64,000 nt of DNA from Methylobacterium sp. (lineage in GTDB: Bacteria > Pseudomonadota > Alphaproteobacteria > Rhizobiales > Beijerinckiaceae): the NCBI GenBank assembly GCA_020252645.1, contig JADCCN010000010.1, positions 1 to 64,000 on the forward strand. Reading direction: 5' to 3'. Of the stretch, positions 1 through 9,134 are shown one piece after another. Each line of letters opens with the position of its first letter. The first letter of the stretch is position 1. The notes under the pieces are model-generated. The model searched no databases. It was not told the origin of the DNA and saw only the letters and a list, made by a program, of their open reading frames with translations. Position numbers and translations under genes: made by a program.

Positions 1-243
1 ATCGTAAGGCGTCAGCGCCATCATCCGAGAGTGCCATGGAAACGATTTTCCCGCCCGAAAGCCCGCCGCTTGCGGCGTGGCGTCAAACAAGCGAATCGTA
101 AGGCGTCAGCGCCATCATCCGAGAGTGCCATGGAAACGATCTTCCCGCCCGAAAGCCCGCCGCTTGCGGCGTGGCGTCAAACAAGCGAATCGTAAGGCGT
201 CAGCGCCATCATCCGAGAGTGCCATGGAAACGATTTTCCCGCC
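1..243. repeat. 94-bp tandem repeat, 2.6 copies, overlapping the pssA start
   Basis: Units begin at 1, 95 and 189 with a period of 94 bp. Units 1 and 2 differ by one base (T/C at about position 47 of the unit). The third copy matches for 55 bp and then passes into the body of pssA. Each unit carries the pssA start ATG (36, 130, 224). Because 94 is not a multiple of 3, the three ATGs lie in three different frames, and the first two open 21-codon mini-ORFs that end at a TAA just inside the next unit. The array may continue beyond the left edge of the window. Confidence 0.95.
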
Positions 244-1039
244 TTACGAGCCCGAGCCCACGCCGCCGCAGCGGCGCTTCCGGCCCGTGCCGATCCGGAT
301 GCTGATTCCCAACCTCGTGACGCTGCTGGCGCTCGCGGCCGGGCTGACGGCAGTGAAGTTTGCGCTGGAAGGCCGGTTCGACATGGCCTCGATCTCGATC
401 ATGACGGCGGCTGTTCTGGATGGGCTCGACGGGAGAATCGCCCGCGCCCTGGGCGGAACCTCGCGTTTTGGCGCGGAACTCGATTCGCTGGCGGATTTCG
501 TAAGCTTCGGCTGCGCGCCCGCGCTCGTTCTTTACATGTGGGTGATGAAGGATGTGAAGACGGCGGGGTGGATCGCCGGGCTGGTTCTCGCTTTCGCGCA
601 GGCCCTGCGCCTCGCGCGCTTCAACGTGATGATCGACAGCCCCGCGAAGCCGGAATGGCAAAAAGCCTTTGCGGTGGGCGTGCCCGCGCCCTCCGGCGCG
701 ATGATGGCGCTTCTGCCGCTCAACCTGCATCTCGCCGGGGTGCCGAGCTTTTCGGGCGAATCGATCCTCGTGATGATCTGGACTGTCCTTACCGGCATCC
801 TCGCGGTGAGCTGGCTGCCGACCTTTTCCGGCAAGGGGCTGAAGACGCCGATTTCGCGCCAATGGGCGATTCCCCTGCTTCTGCTGGCGGGAATCGTGAT
901 CCTGCTGCTGGTGAGCCACCCTTTCGAAACGGTTTCCGCGCTCACGCTGGCCTATGTCGCCTGCCTTCCGGTATCGGCGCGCGCCTTTTTGCGGCGCAAG
1001 CGGCAGGATGAGGCGCCGGGCCTGCCCAATCCGGGCTGA
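224..1039 (+). CDS. pssA: CDP-diacylglycerol--serine O-phosphatidyltransferase
   Basis: Integral membrane enzyme that makes phosphatidylserine from CDP-diacylglycerol and serine, the first step to phosphatidylethanolamine. The CDP-alcohol phosphotransferase signature DGRIAR-x8-G-x3-D-x3-D is complete at residues 69-91, followed by several hydrophobic segments. Length 271 aa fits the family. I start at ATG 224 because homologues begin close to this point and the longer reading frame upstream is only the 94-bp tandem repeat read through. The duplication places two out-of-frame ATG mini-ORFs directly upstream, which could affect translation. psd is the usual upstream partner but would lie outside the window. 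Confidence 0.9.
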   Translation: METIFPPYEPEPTPPQRRFRPVPIRMLIPNLVTLLALAAGLTAVKFALEGRFDMASISIMTAAVLDGLDGRIARALGGTSRFGAELDSLADFVSFGCAPALVLYMWVMKDVKTAGWIAGLVLAFAQALRLARFNVMIDSPAKPEWQKAFAVGVPAPSGAMMALLPLNLHLAGVPSFSGESILVMIWTVLTGILAVSWLPTFSGKGLKTPISRQWAIPLLLLAGIVILLLVSHPFETVSALTLAYVACLPVSARAFLRRKRQDEAPGLPNPG

Positions 1040-1390
1040 ATCGGCTGCAAGGGCCGCTCCGAAGCCGGGCCAAGGCGGCCAAATTGCTAATACTTCTTCA
1101 AGAACTGGCCTGTTTCGGGCCATTGGCCGGCGCGCGCCCGGTGCCGGGCGTGGCGTTTGTGCAACATCGGTTTGAAAATCCACCCGCCAGGGCAATTGAC
1201 CGTGATTGCACGGTTGAATGGCGGGGAAGGGCGAGTAAGGTGCGGCTTGCGACGGGAGGTTCTTGTCGCAGCCGCTTTTCATTGCCGGGGGGCCGGAAAT
1301 GAAAATCGTCGAAAGGGACACCAGGGCGCGGCCGGGCAACCGGCGAGTTTCTGGAACTCCCGTGGTCTCGAAACTCTTTGGAGGTACACC
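1040..1390 (+). promoter_or_regulatory. Intergenic leader upstream of the porin
   Basis: 350 bp without a credible gene. It must hold the porin promoter and 5' leader. A 6-bp inverted repeat, ACCGTG-ATTG-CACGGT, lies at 1199-1214 and could be an operator, but it is short. A strong Shine-Dalgarno (GGAGG) sits just before the porin ATG. I could not assign -35/-10 boxes with confidence. Confidence 0.35.
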
Positions 1391-2641
1391 ATGAAGCTCG
1401 TGAAGAGCCTTCTCCTCGGTTCGGCAGCCGGCCTCGTTGCCGTTGCCGGCGCCTCGGCTGCCGATCTCGGCGTGAAGAAGCCGACGGCTGTTGAATATGT
1501 GAAGACCTGCCCGCAATACGGCGCCGGCTTCTTCGTCGTTCCCGGCACCACCTCGTGCCTGAAGATCATCGGCCGCGTTCGCGCGGAAGCCATCTTCAAC
1601 AACCCGGTGACCAAAGCTGCGGATGGCAACACCTTCCGTGTTCGCGGTTATTTCGGCTATGATCATCGCACGGCCACCGAATATGGCCTGCTCCGCACCC
1701 TTGTGCGCGGTTATCTGGGCCGTGACAACAACATCGGTGGCGCGATCGGCGGTGTGAACGCGTCGAATTCAAACGCTGTTCTCGAATATGCCTTCATCCA
1801 GTTCGGCGGCCTCACCGTCGGCCGCATCACTCCGGTCTGGGAGCATGGTTATTCGAACAGCTTCTACGGTTCGAATGTCTTCGGCGGCTTCTCCGATATC
1901 TCCTATATCAATTCGTTCGGTTACACCCTCCAGTTCGGCGGCGGCTTCTCGGCCACGGTCGCTCTGGATTCGGCTCGCGAGCGTCAGGTCGCCGTCACCG
2001 GCGGCGGTGGCTATGCCGGCCAGCGTATGCCGGACATCGTCGGCTCGCTTGACTATGCTGGCTCCTGGGGTGCTGTGAAGCTCGCCGGTGCTATTCATGA
2101 AATCCGCGCTCAGGGCCTCGCCGGTCTCGTCCCCAGCGCGGTTTATGGCTTCGCGATTGGCCTGAACGGCAAGATCAACCTGCCGATGATCTCGCAGGGC
2201 TCCAACATCTGGGCGAACGTGGTCTATGCCGATGGCGCGAGCTCGTATGCTGGTTTCGCTAGCAGCGGCAATATCGGTAATCGTACGTTCAACTTTGACG
2301 ATGCGGTCGTCTCGGCTGGCTCTTCTTCGCTCAGCAAGACCCAGGCCTGGGCTCTTGCCGGCGGTCTTGAGATCTTCGCGGCTCCGACCATTCGCCTTGG
2401 TCTCTATGGTTCGTATGGCCGGATCGACCCGAAGGGCGCATCGAACAACATCGATACCTACTCGGCCCTTGCCCAGGTCGCCTGGCTCCCGGTCCCGGGC
2501 TTCCTGATCGGTGCGGAAGGTGGCTACATCTACGCCCGTGGTGGCGTGAACGCCAACTCCGTTCCGCTCGGCACGACCGCGTCCCCTTCCCGTTCGCAGG
2601 ATCAGTGGGTTGGCCGCATCCGCTTCCAGCGCGACTTCTAA
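1391..2641 (+). CDS. Outer-membrane porin (alphaproteobacterial porin family)
   Basis: Predicted general diffusion porin, 416 aa. The start at 1391 has GGAGG eight bases upstream and begins a clear Sec signal peptide (about residues 1-23, ending ASAA). The mature N-terminus contains the GxGFFVVPGTxxCLKIxGRV-like motif of Rhizobiales porins, and the protein ends in Phe (RDF), as expected of a beta-barrel recognised by the BAM complex. Aromatic/Gly-rich alternating strands run throughout. It is a single-gene unit with its own terminator. Codon use looks strongly biased to C-ending codons, consistent with an abundant protein. Confidence 0.92.
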   Translation: MKLVKSLLLGSAAGLVAVAGASAADLGVKKPTAVEYVKTCPQYGAGFFVVPGTTSCLKIIGRVRAEAIFNNPVTKAADGNTFRVRGYFGYDHRTATEYGLLRTLVRGYLGRDNNIGGAIGGVNASNSNAVLEYAFIQFGGLTVGRITPVWEHGYSNSFYGSNVFGGFSDISYINSFGYTLQFGGGFSATVALDSARERQVAVTGGGGYAGQRMPDIVGSLDYAGSWGAVKLAGAIHEIRAQGLAGLVPSAVYGFAIGLNGKINLPMISQGSNIWANVVYADGASSYAGFASSGNIGNRTFNFDDAVVSAGSSSLSKTQAWALAGGLEIFAAPTIRLGLYGSYGRIDPKGASNNIDTYSALAQVAWLPVPGFLIGAEGGYIYARGGVNANSVPLGTTASPSRSQDQWVGRIRFQRDF

Positions 2642-2665
2642 TCTCTGACAAGAGGTTTGGAATTG

Positions 2666-2696
2666 GACCCGGGGTGAAAGCCCCGGGTCTTTTTTT
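2666..2696 (+). terminator. Rho-independent terminator of the porin
   Basis: Nine-base perfect stem GACCCGGGG / CCCCGGGTC with a 6-nt loop, followed by seven T residues, 24 bp after the porin stop codon. Confidence 0.93.
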
Positions 2697-2837
2697 GCCT
2701 CGTCGCCGGTGGAACGGGCTGCGCAAGGGCTGTTCGCCTGCCATTCAGAATGTTGACGAAATCCTGAACCATGCCAGTTTCGGTTGCCGGCCACGATCGG
2801 CGTGGCGAAGCGGCGCTTCTGTCGAGGGGTATGCGGG

Positions 2838-4241
2838 ATGTCATCGCCCATCCGTTGGTTTTTCGGGCTGGTCCCGGTCTTCGCCCTGCTGATCGCGGCC
2901 GGATCGATGCGCCAATCCGGCGTGGAGGCGGATCTGCGCCAGCGCGGCGAGATTGCGCTGAAAGCCGCGACGCTGGATTGGGCGAGCGTCACGCTGGCGG
3001 GTCGAGATGCCATCCTTCAGGGGGAGGCCCCGGCTCCCGAGGCGCTTCCCGCAGCGCTGGCCACCACCGGGCAGGTCGCCGGCATTCGTCTTGTCCGCAA
3101 CGCGATGACGCTGCTGCCGGAACGGAATCCCTTCACGACCGTGATTTCCCGGGATCGCGACCGCGTCATGCTGGCCGGGTTCATTCCGCCGGGGCCGTTC
3201 CGCAACCTGGTGACGGAGGCAACCCGCAAGGCGTTTCCCGGTTTGCCGATCGATGATCAGATGAAGGCGGCGCGCGGCGCATCCGCCCATTTCCTCCATC
3301 ATCTGGAATTCGGGCTGGCGCAGTTGTCCCGGCTTGCGCAAGGGCAGTTGAGCCTCGCCGATGAGACCCTCTCGCTCACCGGGCACGCGGCCAATGTGGA
3401 GATTCATGATGCCGTGCGTGCCGGGCTCGAGGCCCTGCCGGCGGGATTGGTGCTCGGCCGCGGGCTTGGCCGCGGCGACATCACCTCGCCGGCGATCCGC
3501 CCCTATCTTTTCAATGCCGTCCGCGGCGAGCGTAACCTCACCCTGATCGGTTTCGTGCCCGATTCAAAGGCTCGGGAGGATATTCTCGACCTTGCCCGCC
3601 GCTATTTCGAAGGCGACCATGTGGTCGAGACCCTGCAGATCGGTTTGGGTGCGCCCGCGGGCTTCCTCGCCGCCGTGCAAGGGGGGCTGCAGGAACTCTC
3701 GCGCCTGATGCCTGGCGCGTCCCTCGCCATGTCCGACCAGACGATTGCCCTGCGCGGCCTCGCGCCGCTCGAACCCGCGCGCGATCAGGTTCTGGCGGGG
3801 TTCCGTGCCCGCATGCCCGCGAGCTTCGGCATCACGCTCGACATCAACACGGCATCCCCGCCGCCGCCGATCCGGGTGGTCGGCGAGTGCAATTTCCTGT
3901 TCCGGGATCTGCTGTCCCGCGCGCGAATCCAGTTCGACACCGGCTCCTCGGCCATCGCGCCGGAAAGCTTGGGCTTGCTCGATCGGCTGGCGGTGGCGGT
4001 TCGCCGCTGCGAAGGCGCGAAAATCGAGATCGCGGGACATACGGATTCCGTCGGTTCGACCGAGAGCAACTTCGCCCTCTCGGAAGCGCGGGCAAGATCG
4101 GTGGTGGATCATCTTGCAAAATCCGGCATTGTCGGGGAGCGCATCGAGGCGCGCGGTTATGGTTCGGGCCGGCCTATCGCCTCCAACGAGACGGCAGAAG
4201 GGCGGGCGCAGAACCGTCGGATCGAATTCTCGGTGCAGTGA
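2838..4241 (+). CDS. OmpA-family cell-envelope protein with BON-like repeats
   Basis: 467 aa. An N-terminal hydrophobic anchor or signal (WFFGLVPVFALLIAAG) is followed by two to three repeated alpha/beta modules resembling BON domains, with recurring patterns of the type LxGxAxxxxxxxxVxxGL. The C-terminal 110 residues form an OmpA/MotB peptidoglycan-binding domain, with the motifs GHTDSVGS, LSEARARSV and NRRIEF. Such proteins tether the envelope to peptidoglycan. ATG 2838 is chosen because it starts exactly at the membrane segment; an upstream ATG would add 18 unlike residues. Nine bp separate it from the next gene, so the two are probably one operon and work together. Confidence 0.8.
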   Translation: MSSPIRWFFGLVPVFALLIAAGSMRQSGVEADLRQRGEIALKAATLDWASVTLAGRDAILQGEAPAPEALPAALATTGQVAGIRLVRNAMTLLPERNPFTTVISRDRDRVMLAGFIPPGPFRNLVTEATRKAFPGLPIDDQMKAARGASAHFLHHLEFGLAQLSRLAQGQLSLADETLSLTGHAANVEIHDAVRAGLEALPAGLVLGRGLGRGDITSPAIRPYLFNAVRGERNLTLIGFVPDSKAREDILDLARRYFEGDHVVETLQIGLGAPAGFLAAVQGGLQELSRLMPGASLAMSDQTIALRGLAPLEPARDQVLAGFRARMPASFGITLDINTASPPPPIRVVGECNFLFRDLLSRARIQFDTGSSAIAPESLGLLDRLAVAVRRCEGAKIEIAGHTDSVGSTESNFALSEARARSVVDHLAKSGIVGERIEARGYGSGRPIASNETAEGRAQNRRIEFSVQ

Positions 4242-4250
4242 GGTGCGGCC

Positions 4251-5270
4251 ATGATCTATCTGATCGGACAATTCTGGCTCTGGCTGCTCGCGGCCTTCGT
4301 GCTGGGCCTCGCGGTGGGGTGGTTCACATTCCGCGGGCGCGATGCTGCCTTCTGGCGCGGGCTCATTCCCTGGGCCATGCTGCTGGTGGTCGGCGCCCTT
4401 GTCGCGGCGTCGCGCGTGTTTCGCGATGGCTCCGGCTTCTGGGTCGATCTCGGCATGCTGCTGACCGGGTTCTATTTCATCGGCTGCTTCCTTGGCGATT
4501 TCTGGAAGGGCCGGCAGCTGTTCCAAACCGCGCCGGCCTCGGAGCCGGTTCTCACCCGGCCGAAGGAACTCGCTGTCGAGCCGATGACGACGAAGGCCGA
4601 GCCTGCCGCCGCCGAGGCAAAGGAGGAGGCGATCACGGGCTTGAGCCGGCCGAGGGATGGCGGGCCGGACGACCTCACGCGCATCTTCGGCATTGATCCG
4701 GAGACGGAAAGGAAACTCAACGCGCTGGGTCTTTATCATTTTGACCAGATCGCCGTGCTCACGGCCGGGCAGCGACGCTGGCTCTTCCGGCAACTCGGAT
4801 TCGAGGGCCGCTTCCCCAGCTGGTGGTGGCGCTGGAAAGATGAGGCCGGGCAGCTTCTCAACCGAAAATCCTCGCCCGATCCCACGGAAATGCCGCTCGC
4901 AATGGCTGGCTCGCCGGCCGAGCCGGTTCATCAGGGCGTCAAGCCCCGGGGGCTTCAGGCTCCGCGCGAGGGCAGGGCGGATGACCTCAAGCGCATTCGC
5001 GGCATCGGCCGGCAGAATGAGGGGCGGCTCCACGCGCTGGGCATCTGGCATTTCGATCAGATCGCCGGCTGGAGTGCCGAGGAAGTGCAATGGGTGGGTT
5101 CCCACCTCGCATTCCCCGGCCGCATCGAGCGCGAGGATTGGGTGGGGCAGGCGAGGCTGCTCGCGGCCGGAGCGGAAACGGAGTTTTCGAAGCGCGTCGC
5201 CAAGGGCCTCGTGCCCAGCTCCGCCGATGATGGCGACAAGGGGCGGGACAATGTCGCCAAGCTCGACTAG
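4251..5270 (+). CDS. Membrane protein with two helix-hairpin-helix-like modules
   Basis: 339 aa. Two or three N-terminal transmembrane helices (about 1-85) and a charged linker rich in Glu/Ala/Lys are followed by two related 60-residue modules, starting near 142 (DDLTRIFGID) and 243 (DDLKRIRGIG). Each has the pattern LxxIxGI...LxALGIxHFDQIAxWT. This GIG-type helix-hairpin-helix module is widespread in Rhizobiales membrane proteins and in tails of some complex I subunits. The first copy has lost the second Gly of GIG (GID). The stop codon TAG lies inside the palindromic repeat that follows. Function is unknown; pairing with the OmpA-type gene suggests an envelope role. Confidence 0.72.
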   Translation: MIYLIGQFWLWLLAAFVLGLAVGWFTFRGRDAAFWRGLIPWAMLLVVGALVAASRVFRDGSGFWVDLGMLLTGFYFIGCFLGDFWKGRQLFQTAPASEPVLTRPKELAVEPMTTKAEPAAAEAKEEAITGLSRPRDGGPDDLTRIFGIDPETERKLNALGLYHFDQIAVLTAGQRRWLFRQLGFEGRFPSWWWRWKDEAGQLLNRKSSPDPTEMPLAMAGSPAEPVHQGVKPRGLQAPREGRADDLKRIRGIGRQNEGRLHALGIWHFDQIAGWSAEEVQWVGSHLAFPGRIEREDWVGQARLLAAGAETEFSKRVAKGLVPSSADDGDKGRDNVAKLD

Positions 5271-5317
5271 AGCATGCTGTGAAAAACCGGATTCCACTTT
5301 TTCACAGCATGCTCTAG
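5267..5317. repeat. Palindromic intergenic repeat, copy A
   Basis: Perfect 20-bp inverted repeat (arms CTAGAGCATGCTGTGAAAAA and its complement) around an 11-bp loop. It supplies the last base of the coding region and the stop codon of the upstream gene. Its arms and loop match part of the X module of repeat loci at about 40.2 and 50.6 kb. It could fold in RNA and act as a terminator or mRNA stabiliser. It resembles RIME-type mosaic elements of Rhizobiales in form. Confidence 0.9.
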
Positions 5318-5356
5318 CCCGTGAAGCCGCCGCCCGAAAAGAAGGGCTGACCCGGC

Positions 5357-6286
5357 TCAGGCGGGATCGGCGGTGGCCAGAAAATCGAGAATCGCGGCGA
5401 TGGTCGGCTCATCCTCCAGCAATGGCGCATGGCCCTGCTTCGGCGCGATATGCAGCCGCGCGGCTTGGCTGAAATCACCTTCCGCATGCCGCGCGACCAT
5501 CGCCTCCGCCGTCTCCTGCGAGAGGAGATCGGAAAGCTCGCCGCGGATCAGCATGAAGGGCACGGGCTTCAGCGCATCGAATTGCGGCCAGAGCGGGGGA
5601 ATGGGTTTTTCGAGGTCGAGATCCGCCAAGGTGCGCATCAGGTTGGTATCGTAGCGCGGAACCAGCCGGCCATTCTCGCTTCGCCAGACCCGGCGGGCAA
5701 AGGCGAGCCAGCTCTCGTCGCTCTCCTCCGGGAAGGAGCCCCCGAACAGGTGCTTCAGCGTGATGACGGCCTGATCTTCCGAACGGGGCGTCGGGATCTT
5801 GCCGACATAGGAACGGATGCGCGCGAGCCCCTGCGCCTCGATGATCGCGCCGATATCGTTGAGGATCGCGCCTGCCAGCACGCCCGGTCGCGTAATGGCC
5901 GTGAGCATGGTGAGAAGCCCGCCGCGCGAGGTGCCAAGGAACAGCGCACGCGGGATGCCAAGGGCGGTGAGGGCGGCGTGGAGATCCTCCAGCTCCACCA
6001 TGAGATCGTATTTCTTCCAGTCGGAATCATAATCCGACAGGCCCCGGCCGCGATAATCGAAGGCCAGTACGCGCCGGCCCTGATCCCGCGCGATGCGGTT
6101 GCCGACCACCTCGAAATCGAGCGCATTGCGGGTGAGGCCGGGAAGGCAGATGACCGGCAGCCGAGCGGCATGCCGGTCGCCCGTTTCGGCGATGTGCAGG
6201 CGAAGCCCGTCCCCCGAACGGTAGAACAGGCTGCGCCAGCCCTGGAGTTCGGGATGCGGCGTTGCGGGATCAGAAGGCATCGGCAT
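5357..6286 (-). CDS. Alpha/beta-fold hydrolase
   Basis: 309 aa. Shows the oxyanion region ([10 protein letters not shown]), the DYRGRGLSD block typical of haloalkane-dehalogenase/epoxide-hydrolase-like enzymes, the nucleophile elbow GTSRG with catalytic Ser, and a C-terminal His in KQGHAPLL. Substrate cannot be predicted. The start at 6286 has a GGAGA ribosome site 7 nt upstream. It is divergent from dapA, with 122 bp between the two starts. Confidence 0.82.
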   Translation of the reverse strand: MPMPSDPATPHPELQGWRSLFYRSGDGLRLHIAETGDRHAARLPVICLPGLTRNALDFEVVGNRIARDQGRRVLAFDYRGRGLSDYDSDWKKYDLMVELEDLHAALTALGIPRALFLGTSRGGLLTMLTAITRPGVLAGAILNDIGAIIEAQGLARIRSYVGKIPTPRSEDQAVITLKHLFGGSFPEESDESWLAFARRVWRSENGRLVPRYDTNLMRTLADLDLEKPIPPLWPQFDALKPVPFMLIRGELSDLLSQETAEAMVARHAEGDFSQAARLHIAPKQGHAPLLEDEPTIAAILDFLATADPA

Positions 6287-6408
6287 CACGTCTCTCCTGC
6301 GCGATTTCCTTGCCGTTCTATCCGCAGTGGTTGACGCGGCAAGCGTTTTCCGATGAAACCTTCGTCCTGCCGGGCACAAGATCCGGCATTCGATATGGAC
6401 CCTTTCCG

Positions 6409-7311
6409 ATGACTGCTCCGGCCAATGCCCATCGTTTCCGCGGTTCCTTCACGGCTCTGGTGACGCCGTTCAAAGGCGGCGCGCTTGATGAGGCGGCGTT
6501 CCGCGAGCATGTCTCCTGGCAGATCGCCGAGGGCACGAATGGCCTCGTGCCGGTGGGCACCACCGGCGAAAGCCCGACGCTCTCCCATGACGAGCACAAG
6601 CGCGTGGTGGAATGGTGCATTGCCGAGGCCAGGGGCCGCGTGCCGGTGATCGCCGGCGCGGGTTCGAACAACACCGCCGAGGCGATCGACCTTGCAAGGC
6701 ATGCCGAAAAGGCAGGCGCCGACGCGCTGCTTGTCGTCACGCCCTATTACAATCGTCCGACGCAGGAAGGGCTCTACCAGCACTTCAAGGCGGTGAACGA
6801 TGCCGTGGGCATTCCCATCTTCATCTACAACATTCCGCCGCGTTCGGTGGTGGACATGTCGAACGAGACGATGGCCCGGCTGTTTGAACTGAAGAACATC
6901 GCCGGCGTGAAGGATGCGACCGCCAATCTCGCGCGCGTTTCCCAGCAGCGCCACCTCTGCGGCAAGGATTTCATTCAGCTCTCGGGCGAGGACATGACGG
7001 CGCTCGCCTATAACGCGGCGGGCGGCCATGGCTGCATCTCGGTCGTGTCGAATGTCGCGCCGCGCCTCTGCGCGGAGATGCAGGCCCTGAGCCTCAAGGG
7101 CGATTTCGTCGGCGCGCTGAGCGTTCAGGATCGCCTCGTGCCGCTGCATGATGCGGTGTTCAGGGAGCCGGGCCTGGCCGGCGCGAAGCACGCGCTGAAG
7201 CTGCTGGGACGCATGAACGAGGAAATCCGCCTGCCGATGATGCCGGTTGCACAGGAGGCGACGAAAGCCGCGCTGCGCTCGGCACTCCGGCATGCGGGCC
7301 TCACGAACTGA
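6409..7311 (+). CDS. dapA: 4-hydroxy-tetrahydrodipicolinate synthase
   Basis: Condenses pyruvate with aspartate semialdehyde, the committed step to diaminopimelate and lysine. 300 aa, the usual length. The TTGES block (Thr51-Thr52), Tyr140 in YNIPPR and the Schiff-base Lys168 in GVKDAT are all present. ATG 6409 is chosen because homologues begin about ten residues before [10 protein letters not shown]; the longer frame upstream overlaps the divergent hydrolase start. paiB and smpB follow on the same strand. Confidence 0.95.
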   Translation: MTAPANAHRFRGSFTALVTPFKGGALDEAAFREHVSWQIAEGTNGLVPVGTTGESPTLSHDEHKRVVEWCIAEARGRVPVIAGAGSNNTAEAIDLARHAEKAGADALLVVTPYYNRPTQEGLYQHFKAVNDAVGIPIFIYNIPPRSVVDMSNETMARLFELKNIAGVKDATANLARVSQQRHLCGKDFIQLSGEDMTALAYNAAGGHGCISVVSNVAPRLCAEMQALSLKGDFVGALSVQDRLVPLHDAVFREPGLAGAKHALKLLGRMNEEIRLPMMPVAQEATKAALRSALRHAGLTN

Positions 7312-7383
7312 TCAAGGAAGCAAGATCAAGCGAAGTGGTTGCCGGTTCGCGTGAAGATCTTGTGGTTTTGACAGGGGAACGCG

Positions 7384-8028
7384 ATGTATGAGCCCGCGCA
7401 TTTCCGGGTAGAAGATCGTGCGGCACTCTTCGAGGTGATCCGCGCGCATCCGCTCGCCCAGCTCATCACGGCGGGGCCGGGCGGGCTAATGGCGAACCCC
7501 ATTCCCTTCGTGCTGGCCGGCGAGCCGGGCCGCGAGCTTCTTCGCGCGCATCTCGCGCGGCCGAACGACCAGTGGCGCGAAATTGCCGCCGGCGCCGAGC
7601 CGCTCGTGATCTTCCAGAGTGTCGAGCATTACGTTTCGCCAAGCTGGTATGCCACGAAGGCGGAGACTCACAAGGTTGTGCCGACCTGGAATTACATCGT
7701 GGTGCAGGTCAGGGGGCAGGCCAGGGTGGATGACAGCCGTGAATGGCTGCATGGCCAGATCGATCAGCTCACGCAACAGCATGAGGCCAGCCGCGCCCGG
7801 CCATGGTCCGTGAACGATGCGCCAGAGCCCTATATCGAGGCGCAGATGCGCGGCATCGTCGGCGTGGAGATCGCGATCCGCGAGATCACCGGCAAGTTCA
7901 AGCTCAGCCAGAACCGCCGGATCGAGGATCGGCAAGGCGTGGTCGCGGGGCTCGCCGAGGATGGCGATGCGCAGGCCGAGGCGATGCGCGCGCTCATCGC
8001 GGCGCATCTTGCGCGCACGGCCCGCTGA
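7384..8028 (+). CDS. PaiB-type FMN-binding negative transcriptional regulator family protein
   Basis: 214 aa, the whole length of the PaiB family (split-barrel flavin-binding fold). Begins MYEPAHFR and has the family blocks NPIPFVL, HLARPNDQW and VSPSWYATK...VPTWNY, and GKFKLSQN near the C-terminus. The prototype from Bacillus subtilis represses sporulation and protease genes, but most homologues are not characterised, so a role as regulator here is not shown. It follows dapA by 72 bp and precedes smpB by 15 bp. Confidence 0.85.
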   Translation: MYEPAHFRVEDRAALFEVIRAHPLAQLITAGPGGLMANPIPFVLAGEPGRELLRAHLARPNDQWREIAAGAEPLVIFQSVEHYVSPSWYATKAETHKVVPTWNYIVVQVRGQARVDDSREWLHGQIDQLTQQHEASRARPWSVNDAPEPYIEAQMRGIVGVEIAIREITGKFKLSQNRRIEDRQGVVAGLAEDGDAQAEAMRALIAAHLARTAR

Positions 8029-8043
8029 GCCCACATACGATCC

Positions 8044-8511
8044 ATGACCGACAATGCCCGCTTCAGAATCGCGGCCGATAACCGCAAGGCCCGCTTTCAT
8101 TTCGAGATCGTCGACGCGATCGAGGCCGGGCTCGTGCTGACGGGCACCGAGGTGAAGGCCCTGCGCGGCGGCAAGGCGACGATCGCCGAGAGCTACGCCA
8201 CGATCGAGAATGGCGAGCTCATGCTCGTGAATTCCTATATTCCGGAATATCTGCAAGCCAATCGCTTCAACCACGAGCCGAAACGGCCGCGCAAGCTGCT
8301 CGCCAGCAAAAAGCAGATCGCCCGCTTCGCGCAGGCCATCGAGCGCGAGGGCATGACACTCATTCCGCTGAAGGTCTATTTCAACGAGAAGGGCCGCGCA
8401 AAGATCGAGGTCGCCATCGCGCGCGGCAAGAAGCTGCATGACAAGCGCGAGAGCGAGAAGGAACGCGACTGGAAGCGCGAGCAGGGGCGGCTCTTGCGCG
8501 ATCGCGGTTAA
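8044..8511 (+). CDS. smpB: SsrA-binding protein SmpB
   Basis: Small basic protein that binds tmRNA and delivers it to stalled ribosomes in trans-translation. 155 aa, complete. Contains the [13 protein letters not shown] block, NSYIPEY, and the Lys/Arg-rich C-terminal tail (KKLHDKRE...DWKRE) that enters the mRNA channel. Its stop codon overlaps that of the converging glycosylase gene. No tmRNA gene was seen in the window. Confidence 0.95.
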   Translation: MTDNARFRIAADNRKARFHFEIVDAIEAGLVLTGTEVKALRGGKATIAESYATIENGELMLVNSYIPEYLQANRFNHEPKRPRKLLASKKQIARFAQAIEREGMTLIPLKVYFNEKGRAKIEVAIARGKKLHDKRESEKERDWKREQGRLLRDRG

Positions 8512-9134
8512 GCAACCAGCGACCTGATGCGTGCGAAGACATCGCGGAACATCGCTTCCGTCAGCACGCCGGTATTCGTGTTGTAGCGCGAGCAATGGTA
8601 GCTCGAGACCAGCGTCACCCGGCCCAGTTGCACCTCGCCGGCATGGCGGAACGGCAGGCGGGATGCCTTTTCGCCCAGTGCGCGCACCGTGCTCTGATGC
8701 GCGATCTGCCCCAGCACGAGAATGACCGAAAGGCGGGGCATTCCGGCGATGACAGCTTCAAGGAACGGCCGGCATTGCGTGATTTCCGCCGGTTCCGGCT
8801 TGTTCTGCGGTGGCACGCAACGCACGGCATTGGTGATGCGGCAATCCTGAAGCGTCAGCCCGTCATCGGGCGCAGCGCGGTATTCGCCGGACGCGAAACC
8901 GAAATCGATCAATGTGCGATAGAGCAAGTCGCCGGCAAAATCGCCGGTGAATGGCCGCCCCGTGGCATTCGCACCGCGCAAACCCGGCGCAAGCCCGACG
9001 ATGAGCAGTCGCGCATCCGCGCTGCCGAAGGCGGGAACCGGCGCGTTATGCCAGCCCGGCTCGCGGCCCCGCCATTCCCCGCGAAAGGCAGCGAGGCGCG
9101 GGCAGAGGGGGCAATCGCCGGAGGGCTCGCTCAC
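8508..9134 (-). CDS. Uracil-DNA glycosylase, family 5 (UDGb type)
   Basis: 208 aa base-excision repair enzyme. Motif A reads [19 protein letters not shown], the family 5 form without the catalytic Asp/Asn of other families, and motif B is [12 protein letters not shown]. Cys residues in CPLC near the N-terminus and two more near residues 97-104 ([10 protein letters not shown]) fit a 4Fe-4S cluster site. Overlaps the upstream NYN gene by 4 bp on the same strand, so the two are cotranscribed. Confidence 0.88.
   Translation of the reverse strand: MSEPSGDCPLCPRLAAFRGEWRGREPGWHNAPVPAFGSADARLLIVGLAPGLRGANATGRPFTGDFAGDLLYRTLIDFGFASGEYRAAPDDGLTLQDCRITNAVRCVPPQNKPEPAEITQCRPFLEAVIAGMPRLSVILVLGQIAHQSTVRALGEKASRLPFRHAGEVQLGRVTLVSSYHCSRYNTNTGVLTEAMFRDVFARIRSLVA

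Noticed and set aside
77-223. In-frame N-terminal extension of pssA by 49 codons
   Set aside because: It is the tandem repeat read in one frame, Arg/Lys-rich and unlike any PssA N-terminus; the family start fits ATG 224.
209-1666. Long reverse-strand open frames opposite pssA, rsh, hppA, opgH and others
   Set aside because: They mirror GC-rich codon third positions of real genes, lack ribosome sites and show no recognisable domains.
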